Assembly: GCA_030018935.1 (NCBI GenBank)
Contig: JASEGZ010000008.1
Location: 1-36,365, forward strand
Length of the DNA: 36,365 nucleotides
Reading direction: 5' to 3'
Source of the DNA: Syntrophales bacterium
GTDB taxonomy: Bacteria > Desulfobacterota > Syntrophia > Syntrophales > CG2-30-49-12
The notes below the pieces were generated by a model that searched no databases, had not been told where the DNA came from, and saw nothing but the letters and a program-made list of their open reading frames with translations. Position 1 is the stretch's first letter; the number at the start of each line of letters is the position of its first letter. Of this stretch, positions 23,740 through 32,713 are shown piece after piece. The position numbers were made by a program, and so were the translations under genes.

Positions 23740-24708
23740 ATGAAAATGGAACAGATCCCGCTTTTCGAGGACAAATACATGTTGATCAACGATGCCGCGG
23801 CGACCTTAAAGGCGCTGCGTCTCGACGATGCCCTGGAGTCGCTGAAACGTTACAGGGATCTCTATCGTGGCGGCGAAGATGTGGAAAGGAAGTTCAAAAT
23901 TGCCTCTTTCCTTAGAGAGGGGTTATCCACCGCGCCGCCGTCCGGTCCCGACCGTCCTTTGTATCTCTTTCAATTATGGCGCTCTTTCGAGGCATTTTGC
24001 CGTTCACTTGGCCCCGGCAGCCCGACCGACGATGAACTCCGGCGCCCCTTCTTCCACAAGATCGTCGCCGCGATCGAAGAGAGTCGTCTGGCGGACAGCG
24101 CCTTCCTTGCCGACGGGATTCCCGTCGGCTATGCGCATCTCCAGACCGGAGACCACGATCGGGCGATCCGCTCCCTTCAGGCGTGCCTGATTGCGACGCC
24201 GGACAATGCGACAATCTATGGCTATCTGGGCGATGCCTACCTGATGCGGGGCGACCGGGAGGTTGCCCGTCAGGTCTATTTCGAAGCCTGCCTGATCGAC
24301 CCGGTCGTCCTCGACTGGAACCATCTCCGGGATGACCAACTGAAAAATCTCCTGGAGCGGCTGCCGGAGGAATATGACTGTGATCCATCGCTCGCCTGCG
24401 AATGGCTTCCCGCTTATGCCTATGTCCAGGGGCTTTTCAGGCCGAAGCAGATCCGGCTCTGGGAAGAGTTCAAGACCTTTACTGACGGGTATTTCAAGCT
24501 GAAGAAAACCTTCGTCCGGACGCCTTCGCCCTCCCTCGCTGCCAAACTGTTTCTCAAAGGCATCGTCCTGTGCAACAATGAACCTTTTCTAAGGATGATC
24601 AAAGGAATTGATTTTGCGGAAGTCCGCCGGGAGATGAAGGAGGCAAATGCCACGCTCTTCACCGAATACTTGAAACAGATCGACCGGCGAAGGCGCAACG
24701 GCCTCTGA
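23740..24708 (+). CDS. TPR-containing protein of unknown function
   Basis: A 322-residue soluble protein with no recognised enzyme motif. Residues about 125-190 contain tetratricopeptide-like helices (GYAHLQTGDHDRAIRSLQACLIATPDN, then IYGYLGDAYLMRGDREVARQVYFEACLIDP), with weaker repeats before them. It has no signal peptide and no membrane segment. TPRs mediate protein-protein contacts. ATG at 23740 or 23746; no strong ribosome-binding site. The gene is GC-rich compared with the genes just downstream, and no partner gene is evident. A function is not proposed. Confidence 0.7.
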   Translation: MKMEQIPLFEDKYMLINDAAATLKALRLDDALESLKRYRDLYRGGEDVERKFKIASFLREGLSTAPPSGPDRPLYLFQLWRSFEAFCRSLGPGSPTDDELRRPFFHKIVAAIEESRLADSAFLADGIPVGYAHLQTGDHDRAIRSLQACLIATPDNATIYGYLGDAYLMRGDREVARQVYFEACLIDPVVLDWNHLRDDQLKNLLERLPEEYDCDPSLACEWLPAYAYVQGLFRPKQIRLWEEFKTFTDGYFKLKKTFVRTPSPSLAAKLFLKGIVLCNNEPFLRMIKGIDFAEVRREMKEANATLFTEYLKQIDRRRRNGL

Positions 24709-24904
24709 AGGCGCTTGTCCGAAAACAGCTTACGCATTCCCCTGAACGTCATTCATGCACCTGGTTATGCCGTGGAAGGTCCCATGTTGAAACGGCGCAG
24801 TTTCCTGCAGTTTTTCAGATTGTCGGCTTGATGCCTGTAGACCGCGACTGGGCCTTCAGCATGCCTTACAACGCAAGACTACAGATAAGGGTATCAAGAT
24901 ATTC
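24709..24904. other. Gene-free gap before the defence island
   Basis: About 200 bases with no supported gene, repeat or RNA. It ends in the promoter at 24905-24932. Confidence 0.4.
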
Positions 24905-24932
24905 TTGACAATGAACCTGAAAGAGGTACAAT
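24905..24932 (+). promoter_or_regulatory. Strong sigma70-type promoter, near-leaderless
   Basis: TTGACA (24905-24910) and TACAAT (24927-24932) are separated by 16 bases. Transcription would begin near 24938-24941, only a few bases before the ATG at 24943. No ribosome-binding site precedes that ATG, which agrees with a leaderless mRNA. Confidence 0.75.
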
Positions 24933-24942
24933 TGCACCCATT

Positions 24943-25554
24943 ATGAGTTCATATTCTATAAATGATAATTTGTCTCTTACCCTCTTTAGTAAGACGCGGC
25001 GAACCGTTTTGTCCCTTGTTTATGGACACGCCGATGAGACATTCTACCTGCGACAACTTGCCCGTATAGCCGGGGGCGGCATGGGCGCTATCCAGCGGGA
25101 ACTGAAAACCCTTGCAGAGGCGGGTATTATCAGACGTATCGAAAAGGGAAAGCAGATATATTATCAAGCCAACCCTCAATGTCCGGTATTTGCAGAGCTG
25201 AAAAGTCTGATCATGAAGACTGCCGGCATGGGCGATATATTGAAGATGGTCCTTGTCCCACTCGCGGAACGTATCCGCATAGCATTTATTTATGGGTCTT
25301 TAGCCCGCAGCGATGAATCCAAAAGCAGTGATGTGGATATCATGATCATCGGGGATGTGAGCTTTGCCGACGTGGTTGCTGCACTCAGCCCGGCACAGCA
25401 GAACTTGAATCGCGAGATTAATCCTTCAGTTTATCCTGTCAAAGAATTCAAAGACAAACTGGTAAAGGGGCATCATTTCTTACAGTCCGTTCTTGAGGGG
25501 GACAAATGGTTCCTCATTGGAGACGAACATGACCTTGCAAGACTGGCTAAATAA
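24943..25554 (+). CDS. HTH-nucleotidyltransferase fusion protein (MNT-type)
   Basis: A 203-residue two-domain protein. Residues about 10-80 form an ArsR/MarR-like winged helix (FYLRQLARIAGGGMGAIQRELKTLAEAGIIRRIEKGKQIYY). Residues about 112-160 form a minimal nucleotidyltransferase with the exact GSx10DxD signature (Gly118, Ser119, Asp130, Asp132). In MntA-type antitoxins such a domain adds AMP to a HEPN toxin. The HTH suggests it also represses its own promoter, which lies directly upstream. The HEPN gene overlaps its 3' end. No ribosome-binding site; likely translated from a leaderless mRNA. Confidence 0.82.
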   Translation: MSSYSINDNLSLTLFSKTRRTVLSLVYGHADETFYLRQLARIAGGGMGAIQRELKTLAEAGIIRRIEKGKQIYYQANPQCPVFAELKSLIMKTAGMGDILKMVLVPLAERIRIAFIYGSLARSDESKSSDVDIMIIGDVSFADVVAALSPAQQNLNREINPSVYPVKEFKDKLVKGHHFLQSVLEGDKWFLIGDEHDLARLAK

Positions 25555-25975
25555 TGGATGGCTAAAGCCTCACAAGACAACTCCACAGGAAATTAAGGAT
25601 CTCCTGGCTGTGGCTGATCGAGACCTGACAGACTGTCAGGTAAGCGGCTTGAGTCCGGAATGGAGATTGAATATCGCCTACAACGCAGCCCTGCAATCAG
25701 CAACGGCTGCGTTAGCCGCATCAGGGTACCGGGCAGCAAGAGAAGCCCACCACTATCGTGTCATCCAATCCCTTACGAATACTATTGGCGCATCGTCTAT
25801 CCTCGTTATTCAGTTTGATCATTTTCGTAAAAAAAGGAATCTCGGCGGTTATGAACGGGCCGGCGTAATCTCGGATCAGGAAGCGAAAGAAATGTTTCTC
25901 CTGGCCAGGAAAATCCGTAGCGATGTGGAAAAGTGGCTTAAATTAAACCACTCCGAACTGCTTCAGGATGATTAA
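25529..25975 (+). CDS. HEPN-domain protein, partner of the HTH-nucleotidyltransferase
   Basis: A 148-residue all-helical protein with HEPN features: helices around NIAYNAALQSATAALAASGYR and a C-terminal RKKRN (100-104) followed by LGGYE, the RxxxRN-type variant of the HEPN ribonuclease motif. It overlaps the nucleotidyltransferase gene by 26 bases. An upstream in-frame ATG at 25493 exists, but ATG 25529 has GGAG 7 bases before it. Likely the toxin or substrate half of a nucleotidyltransferase/HEPN pair. The stop is 3 bases before the truncated cas3 at 25979. Confidence 0.75.
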   Translation: MTLQDWLNNGWLKPHKTTPQEIKDLLAVADRDLTDCQVSGLSPEWRLNIAYNAALQSATAALAASGYRAAREAHHYRVIQSLTNTIGASSILVIQFDHFRKKRNLGGYERAGVISDQEAKEMFLLARKIRSDVEKWLKLNHSELLQDD

Positions 25976-25978
25976 GTT

Positions 25979-26140
25979 ATGGATACAAAGAGTGAAATGA
26001 AATACGCTCATTCACTACCGGGAAGGCCGCCAGATCGGTGGCAACCTCTTGATGATCATCTAAAACAAGTTGCTGAGCTGTCCCGTTCCTTTGTTGACGA
26101 ATTCAGAGCAGGAAATTGGGGAACTTCCTTGATGTGTTAA
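25979..26140 (+). pseudogene. Truncated canonical cas3 (HD-domain N-terminus)
   Basis: A 53-codon frame whose residues 7-48 (MKYAHSLPGRPP, then DRWQPLDDHLKQVAELS and FRAGNWG) match the start of canonical type I-C Cas3, where YAHS-x-PG and W-x-x-L-x-x-H begin the HD nuclease. In intact Cas3 the GxWG is followed by the HDxGK metal site. Here the frame changes to TSLMC and stops, with no helicase remains after it. It lies just upstream of cas5, where cas3 normally sits in type I-C loci. A complete, different Cas3 is encoded at 29884. Confidence 0.8.
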
Positions 26141-26227
26141 TTATTATTGTAAAGTATTCAGAAAGTTGCGTTGAAAAACGAAAACGAGTAGCCAGAGACT
26201 AACTTATTAAGGAAAGGAGGTATGCAA

Positions 26228-26899
26228 ATGCAACAATACGAAATAGCATTGGAGATAGCCGGGGCCACCGCTATGTGGACACGGCCTGACACAGGCGACT
26301 GCCCAGTAAGTTATCCAGCGCCAACATACTCGGCCGTCAAGGGCATCTTCGAATCGATGCTTTGGGGGCCAGCGGTGCAGATCATTCCAACAAAAGTCGA
26401 AATATGCGCTCCTGTCCAATACCACAACTATCAGACGAACTATGGCGGTCCGCTTCGAAAATCTCGTGTCATCGCCGAAGGGGGTGGATTCCAGCTTCTG
26501 GCAACGGTACTGATTGATGTTTGCTATAGGCTATACGCAGAAGTGTTACCTCCTCCCAATATTGCTAGGAACTGTGTTCCTGATAAGGCGCGGCAATGGG
26601 ATGGGAAAACAACGTCACCGGGCCATGCCTATCGGGAAATTTTTAATCGTCGCCTCAGGCGGGGGCAATGCTTCACCATCCCGTTTCTTGGCTGGAAGGA
26701 GTTTGGACCGAGCTACTTCGGGGCATTTCGAGAGACAACGAGGGTTCAGAGCGATATACATATGGTGATCCCCTCCATGTTGCGAGAGGTTTTTTCCGAA
26801 GGCTACGCGTCAAAATGCGCATTCACCTATGAACAGGACGTCAAGATCACTGCGGGGATGATGGTGTTTTCTGGGGAAGGAGGCCACCATGCTAAATGA
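26228..26899 (+). CDS. cas5c: Cas5 (type I-C, Cas5c/Cas5d)
   Basis: A 223-residue RAMP protein. In type I-C, which lacks Cas6, Cas5 cuts the pre-crRNA and caps the crRNA 5' handle in Cascade. Motifs are YEIALEIAGATAMWTRPDTG at the N-terminus, YPAPTYSAVKGIFESMLW, and the C-terminal FLGWKEFGPSYFGAF typical of Cas5d. An ATG at 26222 exists, but the ATG at 26228 lies 7 bases after AAAGGAGG. It is the first gene of the intact cas block, 87 bases after the cas3 remnant; the stop overlaps cas8c by 11 bases. Confidence 0.92.
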   Translation: MQQYEIALEIAGATAMWTRPDTGDCPVSYPAPTYSAVKGIFESMLWGPAVQIIPTKVEICAPVQYHNYQTNYGGPLRKSRVIAEGGGFQLLATVLIDVCYRLYAEVLPPPNIARNCVPDKARQWDGKTTSPGHAYREIFNRRLRRGQCFTIPFLGWKEFGPSYFGAFRETTRVQSDIHMVIPSMLREVFSEGYASKCAFTYEQDVKITAGMMVFSGEGGHHAK

Positions 26900-28985
26900 A
26901 CTTTATCATCTTTCCGTTGTTCTGAAGGGTGTAGTTCCAACACCCGATGAGCATGACAAGTTGAGGAATTTGCCGAGCGTGTCAGCAATAAAGCCATGCT
27001 ATCGGATTTCAATCAGCCCAGACGGGTCCATTTCAGACATTGAATCTATGAGAAAAGAAAACGCGGCACGCCTCCGTAAGTGGGAGCCCAGCAATGGTAA
27101 TTCCTTCCCCGGCTTCAATATTCAGCCGCTTTACCGTCTTGCGGATGAAGACAAAAAGAAACGTTTGAAGAAGTGGCGTGAAGGTAAGGAACCGGTTGAT
27201 TTCACTCTTCTTAAAGAATGGTGTGTCGAAGAAAAAGCAAAAAACTGGAACGCGAAATCCGACAAGAAAATGGACAAATGTCTCGGGACGATTCCTCGAG
27301 AACTTCACGAGAAGTGCGCCGATATTCCAAAGGATTTTAACGCTCTAAAGAACCTTTTTGAAAGAATCATAGATTGGGGGAATGGGCGTTCTATTAAATT
27401 CTTTCAGGCTCTAGAATCGTATATCTGGAGATCTCTTGAAAAAGACGGTCGTGATCTGTCCCTGCTTTCTGTCCTGATCCACGAAGGTTCTTCAGACAAG
27501 AAACCCGAGAATGACCGCGGCACCGTCTCGGTGTTTCTGGATGTGCCGGACTGGAAGGAATATCCGGTAACCCATGAAAAGACCATAAAATACATTAATG
27601 ACTGCCTTCTGAAATCAGAAAGTGCCCATAGCATAAAAACTGGATATGAAAAAGAAGATGCTTTTGGTTTAGACAGTAGCGGTGACAAAGACAAACTTCC
27701 TGAAGTAAGGCTTCCTTATATCGGGAGAGTAATTCTCCGCGCCATGAACAGAGAGTCGCCCTGCCAATACCGATATGGAACTGTCGATGCAGGATCTTTT
27801 CGCATCGGGGCAAAAAGTCGTAAACGTTCAAAAGGCGCACTGAAGTGGCTTGGTTCTGATGACCGAAAAGGAAAGACCTGGGGATGGGCAGGTGGTAAAG
27901 AGTTAATTTTTGCCTATCCTGAAATTTTGCCAGAAGTACCGCCCAAGCTTGCTGCGTTATTTGGTGCAAGCAAATCTGACGATTCAGAAGCGCGTTTCGA
28001 AAATTACGCCAAAGACGTCGTAGACTGCCTGAAAGGGCTGTCAACCTCGCTCAAAGATGTTCAGCTTCGGGTGTTTTCCTTGCGCAAGATGGACACAGCG
28101 CGCACCAAAGTCGTTTTTTATCGCAACTATTCGGCACAACGGTTGGCAGAAGCTGCAAAGGAATGGCAGCAAGGTTGCGCCAACATTCCATCCATTCGGA
28201 TAAAGTCATGGGGGGAAGAGAAAGGAAAAACTGTTGTAGCTGATCCGGTGACACCGTTCCCGCTGCAAATTGCGGAATGCCTTAATCTCGTTTGGAAAAT
28301 GGAAGGTTCGGTTAAAAGCGATAAGAAAACAGTAAAGAAGGGTAATTCAACGCCATACCCGTTCCAGGCTATTCCTAAAACGGCAGGTATTGAGTTGATG
28401 CTCGATGAAGTTGCAGCGCAGCGACAGGTACCGCATTTGCTCACCGTAACATTACAGAATGGCAAAGGACTGTTCCTTTCATTGGGAAACAGCCTGCATC
28501 GCGATGAGGTTATTAAGCTTGATGGATTCAATAAACACAAACAGCTGATGCCGGTGATCCTGGGGCTTTTGCTCTGGAAGCTCGGCATCGGAAAGGAGAT
28601 ATATATGAACAATTCACCCTATCTGGTAGGGAGAATGCTGAAACTCGCCGATGACCTTCATGCGCTGTACTGTAAGGAAGTTCGCAAGAATAATCTGCCG
28701 CCTCAATTACTTGGAAATGCCTTGATGGTTGCAGCTCTTGACAGCCCGACTCAGGCACTTGCGCAACTTGCTTTGCGAATCACCCCATACTTGGGATGGG
28801 CGCGGACCAATACCACAGAATCAGTCGGTCTTTCACGGTATTTTCTCAAGGAATTCGGACTTATCGAAATCAAGTTGCGCGACGCGGTTTTACCTGATCG
28901 CCTCAATGATTCCGATAGAGCGCAGCTTCTTCTCGGCTACATATCCGGCAATACTCAAACTGACGAACCCACCAACAACTCATGA
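26889..28985 (+). CDS. cas8c: Cas8c (Csd1) large subunit, divergent and long
   Basis: A 698-residue Cascade large subunit, recognised by position between cas5 and cas7 and by local Csd1-like features (RVILRAMNRESPCQYRYGTVDAGSF; the C-terminal NSPYLVGRMLKLADDLH and NALMVAALDSP). Cas8c usually has about 550-650 residues, and the first 100 residues here do not resemble the normal start. It recognises the PAM and includes a small-subunit-like C-terminus in type I-C. ATG at 26889 follows AAGGAGG. Its stop is followed at once by the cas7 ribosome-binding site. Confidence 0.82.
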   Translation: MLNELYHLSVVLKGVVPTPDEHDKLRNLPSVSAIKPCYRISISPDGSISDIESMRKENAARLRKWEPSNGNSFPGFNIQPLYRLADEDKKKRLKKWREGKEPVDFTLLKEWCVEEKAKNWNAKSDKKMDKCLGTIPRELHEKCADIPKDFNALKNLFERIIDWGNGRSIKFFQALESYIWRSLEKDGRDLSLLSVLIHEGSSDKKPENDRGTVSVFLDVPDWKEYPVTHEKTIKYINDCLLKSESAHSIKTGYEKEDAFGLDSSGDKDKLPEVRLPYIGRVILRAMNRESPCQYRYGTVDAGSFRIGAKSRKRSKGALKWLGSDDRKGKTWGWAGGKELIFAYPEILPEVPPKLAALFGASKSDDSEARFENYAKDVVDCLKGLSTSLKDVQLRVFSLRKMDTARTKVVFYRNYSAQRLAEAAKEWQQGCANIPSIRIKSWGEEKGKTVVADPVTPFPLQIAECLNLVWKMEGSVKSDKKTVKKGNSTPYPFQAIPKTAGIELMLDEVAAQRQVPHLLTVTLQNGKGLFLSLGNSLHRDEVIKLDGFNKHKQLMPVILGLLLWKLGIGKEIYMNNSPYLVGRMLKLADDLHALYCKEVRKNNLPPQLLGNALMVAALDSPTQALAQLALRITPYLGWARTNTTESVGLSRYFLKEFGLIEIKLRDAVLPDRLNDSDRAQLLLGYISGNTQTDEPTNNS

Positions 28986-28996
28986 AAGGAGAAATT

Positions 28997-29884
28997 ATGA
29001 ACGACAATATCAAACGTTCTACTGGCCTCTTGATCATCGAAGTAGTGAATTCCAACCCGAACGGCGATCCCGACCGCGAGAGTGATCCGCGCCAGCGTCC
29101 CAACGGTCTCGGCGAAATCTCGCCGGTATCCTTCAAGCGAAAACTCCGCGACCTGGTTGAAAATACCGAAGGACCTGTCTTTACGGCCGTGTGCGAAAAA
29201 CTTGGTTTGAACAAGGACGAGTTTAAGATTCTCGAATCGAGGGAACGCGTCAGAAAAGATATCTCCGCTGAAATGGCTAAAGACATAAAGGATTTTGATC
29301 AGAAAGAATTCTTGAATAGTCCATTTGTCAAGAAGTATTGGGATGGTCGTCTTTTTGGAAATACCTTTCTCGAAGAAGGCGGCAACAAGGGATATATCAA
29401 GACAGGTGTGGCTCAATTTACGATGGGTCTTTCGGTAGCCCCCATCCTGATTCAACGCCACACCAATACGAACAAAGCTGGGGTGGAGGAAGGCAAGACA
29501 CAGGGGATGGCGCCGTTGGCATACCGGGTGGTCGAGCATGGTGTGTATTGCATGCCATTCTACGTAAATCCGAGCCATGCTCACAAATCCGGATGCACAC
29601 AGAAGGATGTCGATTTGATGAAGGCGCTTATTCCCTTTGCCTACGATCACACCCGTTCGGCTATCCGCCCAGATGTTCGCATCCGGCATGCCTGGTATAT
29701 GGAACACCAGGACTCGCTTGGAAGTTGCGCCGATTGGAAGTTGATTGACGCCCTGACCCCAAAGCGCAAGGGAAATGATCCGATGCAGCCTTCGACTTCG
29801 TGGAACGACTACAGCGTACCGGTTGATCTTCCGGATGATCTTAAAGGAAAAGTCTCATTTTCCGACTTGATGGGGGCTGTTTGA
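28997..29884 (+). CDS. cas7c: Cas7 (Csd2) backbone subunit, type I-C
   Basis: A 295-residue RAMP protein that coats the crRNA spacer in Cascade. The start TGLLIIEVVNSNPNGDPDRES, then GEISPVSFKRKLRDLVE, is the Csd2/Cas7c signature. Other family stretches include YWDGRLFGN and VVEHGVYCMPFYVNPSHAHKSG. ATG at 28997 follows AAAGGAG by 6 bases; an in-frame ATG at 28982 that overlaps the cas8c stop is less likely. The stop shares one base with the cas3 start (TGATG). Confidence 0.92.
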   Translation: MNDNIKRSTGLLIIEVVNSNPNGDPDRESDPRQRPNGLGEISPVSFKRKLRDLVENTEGPVFTAVCEKLGLNKDEFKILESRERVRKDISAEMAKDIKDFDQKEFLNSPFVKKYWDGRLFGNTFLEEGGNKGYIKTGVAQFTMGLSVAPILIQRHTNTNKAGVEEGKTQGMAPLAYRVVEHGVYCMPFYVNPSHAHKSGCTQKDVDLMKALIPFAYDHTRSAIRPDVRIRHAWYMEHQDSLGSCADWKLIDALTPKRKGNDPMQPSTSWNDYSVPVDLPDDLKGKVSFSDLMGAV

Positions 29885-32067
29885 TGTTATTTGCTCACAG
29901 CAGCGACTCGAAGCGGGGCATTCCGGCGCAAGACTACGCCGCCCATATCGGCGGCGTAGTCAAACTTGCCAGTCAGGCGGCTGATGCGACCGGTCATTAC
30001 GCATTGCACGATGGGGAGCTTTTGAGAAAAATCGTTCCTCTGGCTGCCGAGTTTCACGATCTGGGGAAGTTGGACGTAGAAAATCAGGATGTGCTGTCCG
30101 GAAAACGGAAGGCACGACATCTACCGGTTCAACACACCGATGCCGGAACTGCTTATCTGTTGGATAAGATTCAAGTTGCACCTGGTGCGGCTCTCGTCCG
30201 TTCACATCACATCGGCTTGCCCGATTTCATTGAAGAGCAGAACCGTAAAGAGAAGAATGTTCTCAGGGATGATCGTGTCTTAGAAAGGGTAAATCGAACA
30301 CTCCCCGAACTGGTTCGGATGCATGAAGAGACAAGGTTGTCGGCGGCGGATATAAGCCCGAATCTTCGTGAAGTGATGGGGGATGCTTCTCTTTTCTTCC
30401 GTATCGCCCTCTCCTGTCTTGCTGACGGGGATCATGCTGACACGGCGATCCACTATCAGGATCAGAGTGCCGATGAACCGTTTATTGCATTGCGACCGGT
30501 AGACCGTTTGGCGGCGCTGGATCGGTATGTCGAATCCCTAAAACAGGACAATGATCGGTCACGCCTCCGTTCAGAAGTCTATGCTGCCTGCCGGGATACT
30601 GACATACCGGGGAATATCGTCTCCTGCGACAGCCCGGTCGGCACTGGTAAAACCACGGCTGTAATGGCGCATCTGCTGGCGCAAGCGCAGAAACGAAAAC
30701 TTAGAAGAATTATTGTCGTTTTGCCCTTTACCAACATCATTACGCAGTCCGTGAAAGTATATCGCGATGCGCTCGTCCTGCCCGGCGAAGATCCGAAGCT
30801 TGTTGTCGCGGAATTGCATCATCGCGCGGAGTTTGAGGATATACATAGTCGTAAGTTTACAGCCCTCTGGAAAGCCCCGATCATCGTGACCACGGCCGTC
30901 ACTTTTTTCGAAACGCTGGCATCCAACACGCCTGCCACATTGCGGAGGTTGCACAACCTGCCAGGCAGCGCGGTTTTTATTGACGAATCCCATGCGGCGC
31001 TACCTGCCAAGCTATTGCCATTGGCATGGCGTTGGATCAAGGGATTTGCACGAGAATGGGCATGTTATTGGGTTCTTGCATCCGGATCACTCAACCGTTT
31101 TTGGAAAATTGAGGAATTCGATAAGGAAAAATCGGATATTCCAGAAATAATGCCTGTGAAATTACGCGACCGTTTGGCGAAATACGAACAAGGACGGATC
31201 ATATACCGCTTCAATGACATACCCCTGGGGGAAAGAGACCTTGTGGAATGGGTGGCCTCTCTTCCGGGACCGCGAATCGTTATTTTGAACACGGTGCAAA
31301 GCGCGGCAGTCTTGGCGCGTGAGCATGAAAGGTGTTTTCAACGCTCATCTGTGGAGCATTTGTCCACAGCGCTTACACCTTCTGATCGGGATAGAACTCT
31401 TGCCAGAATTAAATCGCGTCTGGCGGATATGCACGACACCGAGTGGACACTTGTAGCCACATCCTGTATCGAGGCCGGAGTTGATATTTCTTTCAGGACA
31501 GGGGTGCGTGAAGCAGCCTCTCTGGTTTCCCTGCTTCAAACCGCAGGGCGGGTCAATCGCCACAACCATATCAGTGCGGAGAATGTTTGGACTATCCTAC
31601 TCAAAGAATCAGACTTCCTGAAAAAGAATCCCGGCATGAGCGATTCCTCGAAGGTTCTGATTGGACTAATATCAGAAGGATGCTCGATTTCCCCCGATCT
31701 TTGCACAAATGCACTCAAACGTGAAATCCGGCTTGCCGGGACTTTTTCAAGTTCGCTGCTGAAGTCTGAAGAAGGTTTGCGGTTCCCTCAGGTTGAAAAG
31801 AACTTCCATGTTATCGCAACTGATACACGAACTGTGGTCGTTGACCAGAGTGTGGTTGAAAAGATGGAGACCCATCGCCCGGTTGATTGGCGGGATATAC
31901 AAAAAACATCCGTGCAAATATGGGGGTATCGCCTCGACAATCTTCGCATTCCCGAAGTTTCAGGACATCCAGGAATATACAAGTGGAATTATGCCTACGA
32001 TGATTTCATTGGCTATATGGCAGGTATTTTAAAAATGACAAATGATCCTAACAATTTCGTTGTTTAG
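29884..32067 (+). CDS. cas3: Cas3 HD nuclease-helicase, non-canonical position
   Basis: A 727-residue Cas3. The HD domain has His21, His58-Asp59, His84 and His108/109. The SF2 helicase has Walker A SPVGTGKTTAV (250-260), motif II DESH (367-370), motif ATTAVTFFETL, and motif VI QTAGRVNRH (552-560). All key residues are intact, so it should degrade target DNA. It lies after cas7 rather than before cas5 as in standard type I-C. Its N-terminus (MLFAHSSDSKRGIPAQDYAAHIGGVV) is unlike the canonical I-C remnant at 25979. It is translationally coupled to cas7 by a one-base overlap. Confidence 0.93.
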   Translation: MLFAHSSDSKRGIPAQDYAAHIGGVVKLASQAADATGHYALHDGELLRKIVPLAAEFHDLGKLDVENQDVLSGKRKARHLPVQHTDAGTAYLLDKIQVAPGAALVRSHHIGLPDFIEEQNRKEKNVLRDDRVLERVNRTLPELVRMHEETRLSAADISPNLREVMGDASLFFRIALSCLADGDHADTAIHYQDQSADEPFIALRPVDRLAALDRYVESLKQDNDRSRLRSEVYAACRDTDIPGNIVSCDSPVGTGKTTAVMAHLLAQAQKRKLRRIIVVLPFTNIITQSVKVYRDALVLPGEDPKLVVAELHHRAEFEDIHSRKFTALWKAPIIVTTAVTFFETLASNTPATLRRLHNLPGSAVFIDESHAALPAKLLPLAWRWIKGFAREWACYWVLASGSLNRFWKIEEFDKEKSDIPEIMPVKLRDRLAKYEQGRIIYRFNDIPLGERDLVEWVASLPGPRIVILNTVQSAAVLAREHERCFQRSSVEHLSTALTPSDRDRTLARIKSRLADMHDTEWTLVATSCIEAGVDISFRTGVREAASLVSLLQTAGRVNRHNHISAENVWTILLKESDFLKKNPGMSDSSKVLIGLISEGCSISPDLCTNALKREIRLAGTFSSSLLKSEEGLRFPQVEKNFHVIATDTRTVVVDQSVVEKMETHRPVDWRDIQKTSVQIWGYRLDNLRIPEVSGHPGIYKWNYAYDDFIGYMAGILKMTNDPNNFVV

Positions 32068-32086
32068 ACTATAGGTGCTTAAGTGA

Positions 32087-32713
32087 ATGGACGATGAATT
32101 GATTGCCATATCGGCTCTGAGTCACTATTCATACTGTCCGCGGCGCTGCGCCCTTATCCACATCGAACAGGTCTGGACTGAGAACCGTTTTACCGCCGAA
32201 GGCAGGATCATGCACGAGCATGTGCATGACGAAAGCCGGGAATCCCGGGGTGATGTTAGGATCGACTACGGCGTGTCGCTGCGCTCACTGCGCCTGGGAC
32301 TGATCGGAAAGGCCGACGTCGTGGAATTTCATCGTCAGCCGGATGGTTCCTATCTTCCCTTTCCTGTGGAGTACAAGCGGGGCAAGCCCAAGGCGGACGA
32401 CTGTGACAATGTCCAACTCTGCGCTCAGGCGATGTGTCTGGAGGAAATGTTGTCTGTGCCGATCCCAGAGGGGGCGCTCTTCTACGGCCAGACCCGCCAT
32501 CGCCTTGATGTCGTCTTCGATGATGCACTGAGACAGGAAACGGAGGAGACGGCCCGCAGGGCACACGAATTGATTGACTCCGGCATAACCCCCAAACCGG
32601 TTTACGCGAAGCGGTGCGAAAGTTGCTCCCTGGTGGCCGAATGTTTGCCGAAAACGATCCAGAAGCGGCGTTCGGTGAAGAGCTATTTGACGCGAATGCT
32701 GGGTGAGCCATGA
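32087..32713 (+). CDS. cas4: Cas4 nuclease
   Basis: A 208-residue RecB-type exonuclease with a [4Fe-4S] cluster, which trims prespacers and checks their PAM before Cas1-Cas2 insertion. Cluster cysteines are Cys17 or Cys21 in YCPRRC, and Cys177, Cys180 and Cys186 in CESCSLVAECLP. Nuclease residues lie in GKADVVE (Asp77) and PVEYKRGK (Glu95, Lys97). ATG at 32087, 19 bases after cas3. Its last 26 codons are repeated with changes at 33931-34023. The stop overlaps the ATG of a micro-ORF. Confidence 0.93.
   Translation: MDDELIAISALSHYSYCPRRCALIHIEQVWTENRFTAEGRIMHEHVHDESRESRGDVRIDYGVSLRSLRLGLIGKADVVEFHRQPDGSYLPFPVEYKRGKPKADDCDNVQLCAQAMCLEEMLSVPIPEGALFYGQTRHRLDVVFDDALRQETEETARRAHELIDSGITPKPVYAKRCESCSLVAECLPKTIQKRRSVKSYLTRMLGEP

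Noticed and set aside
23541-24942. Complete insertion sequence around the TPR gene
   Set aside because: No transposase, matched terminal inverted repeats or target duplication could be seen; only weak end-like boxes remain.
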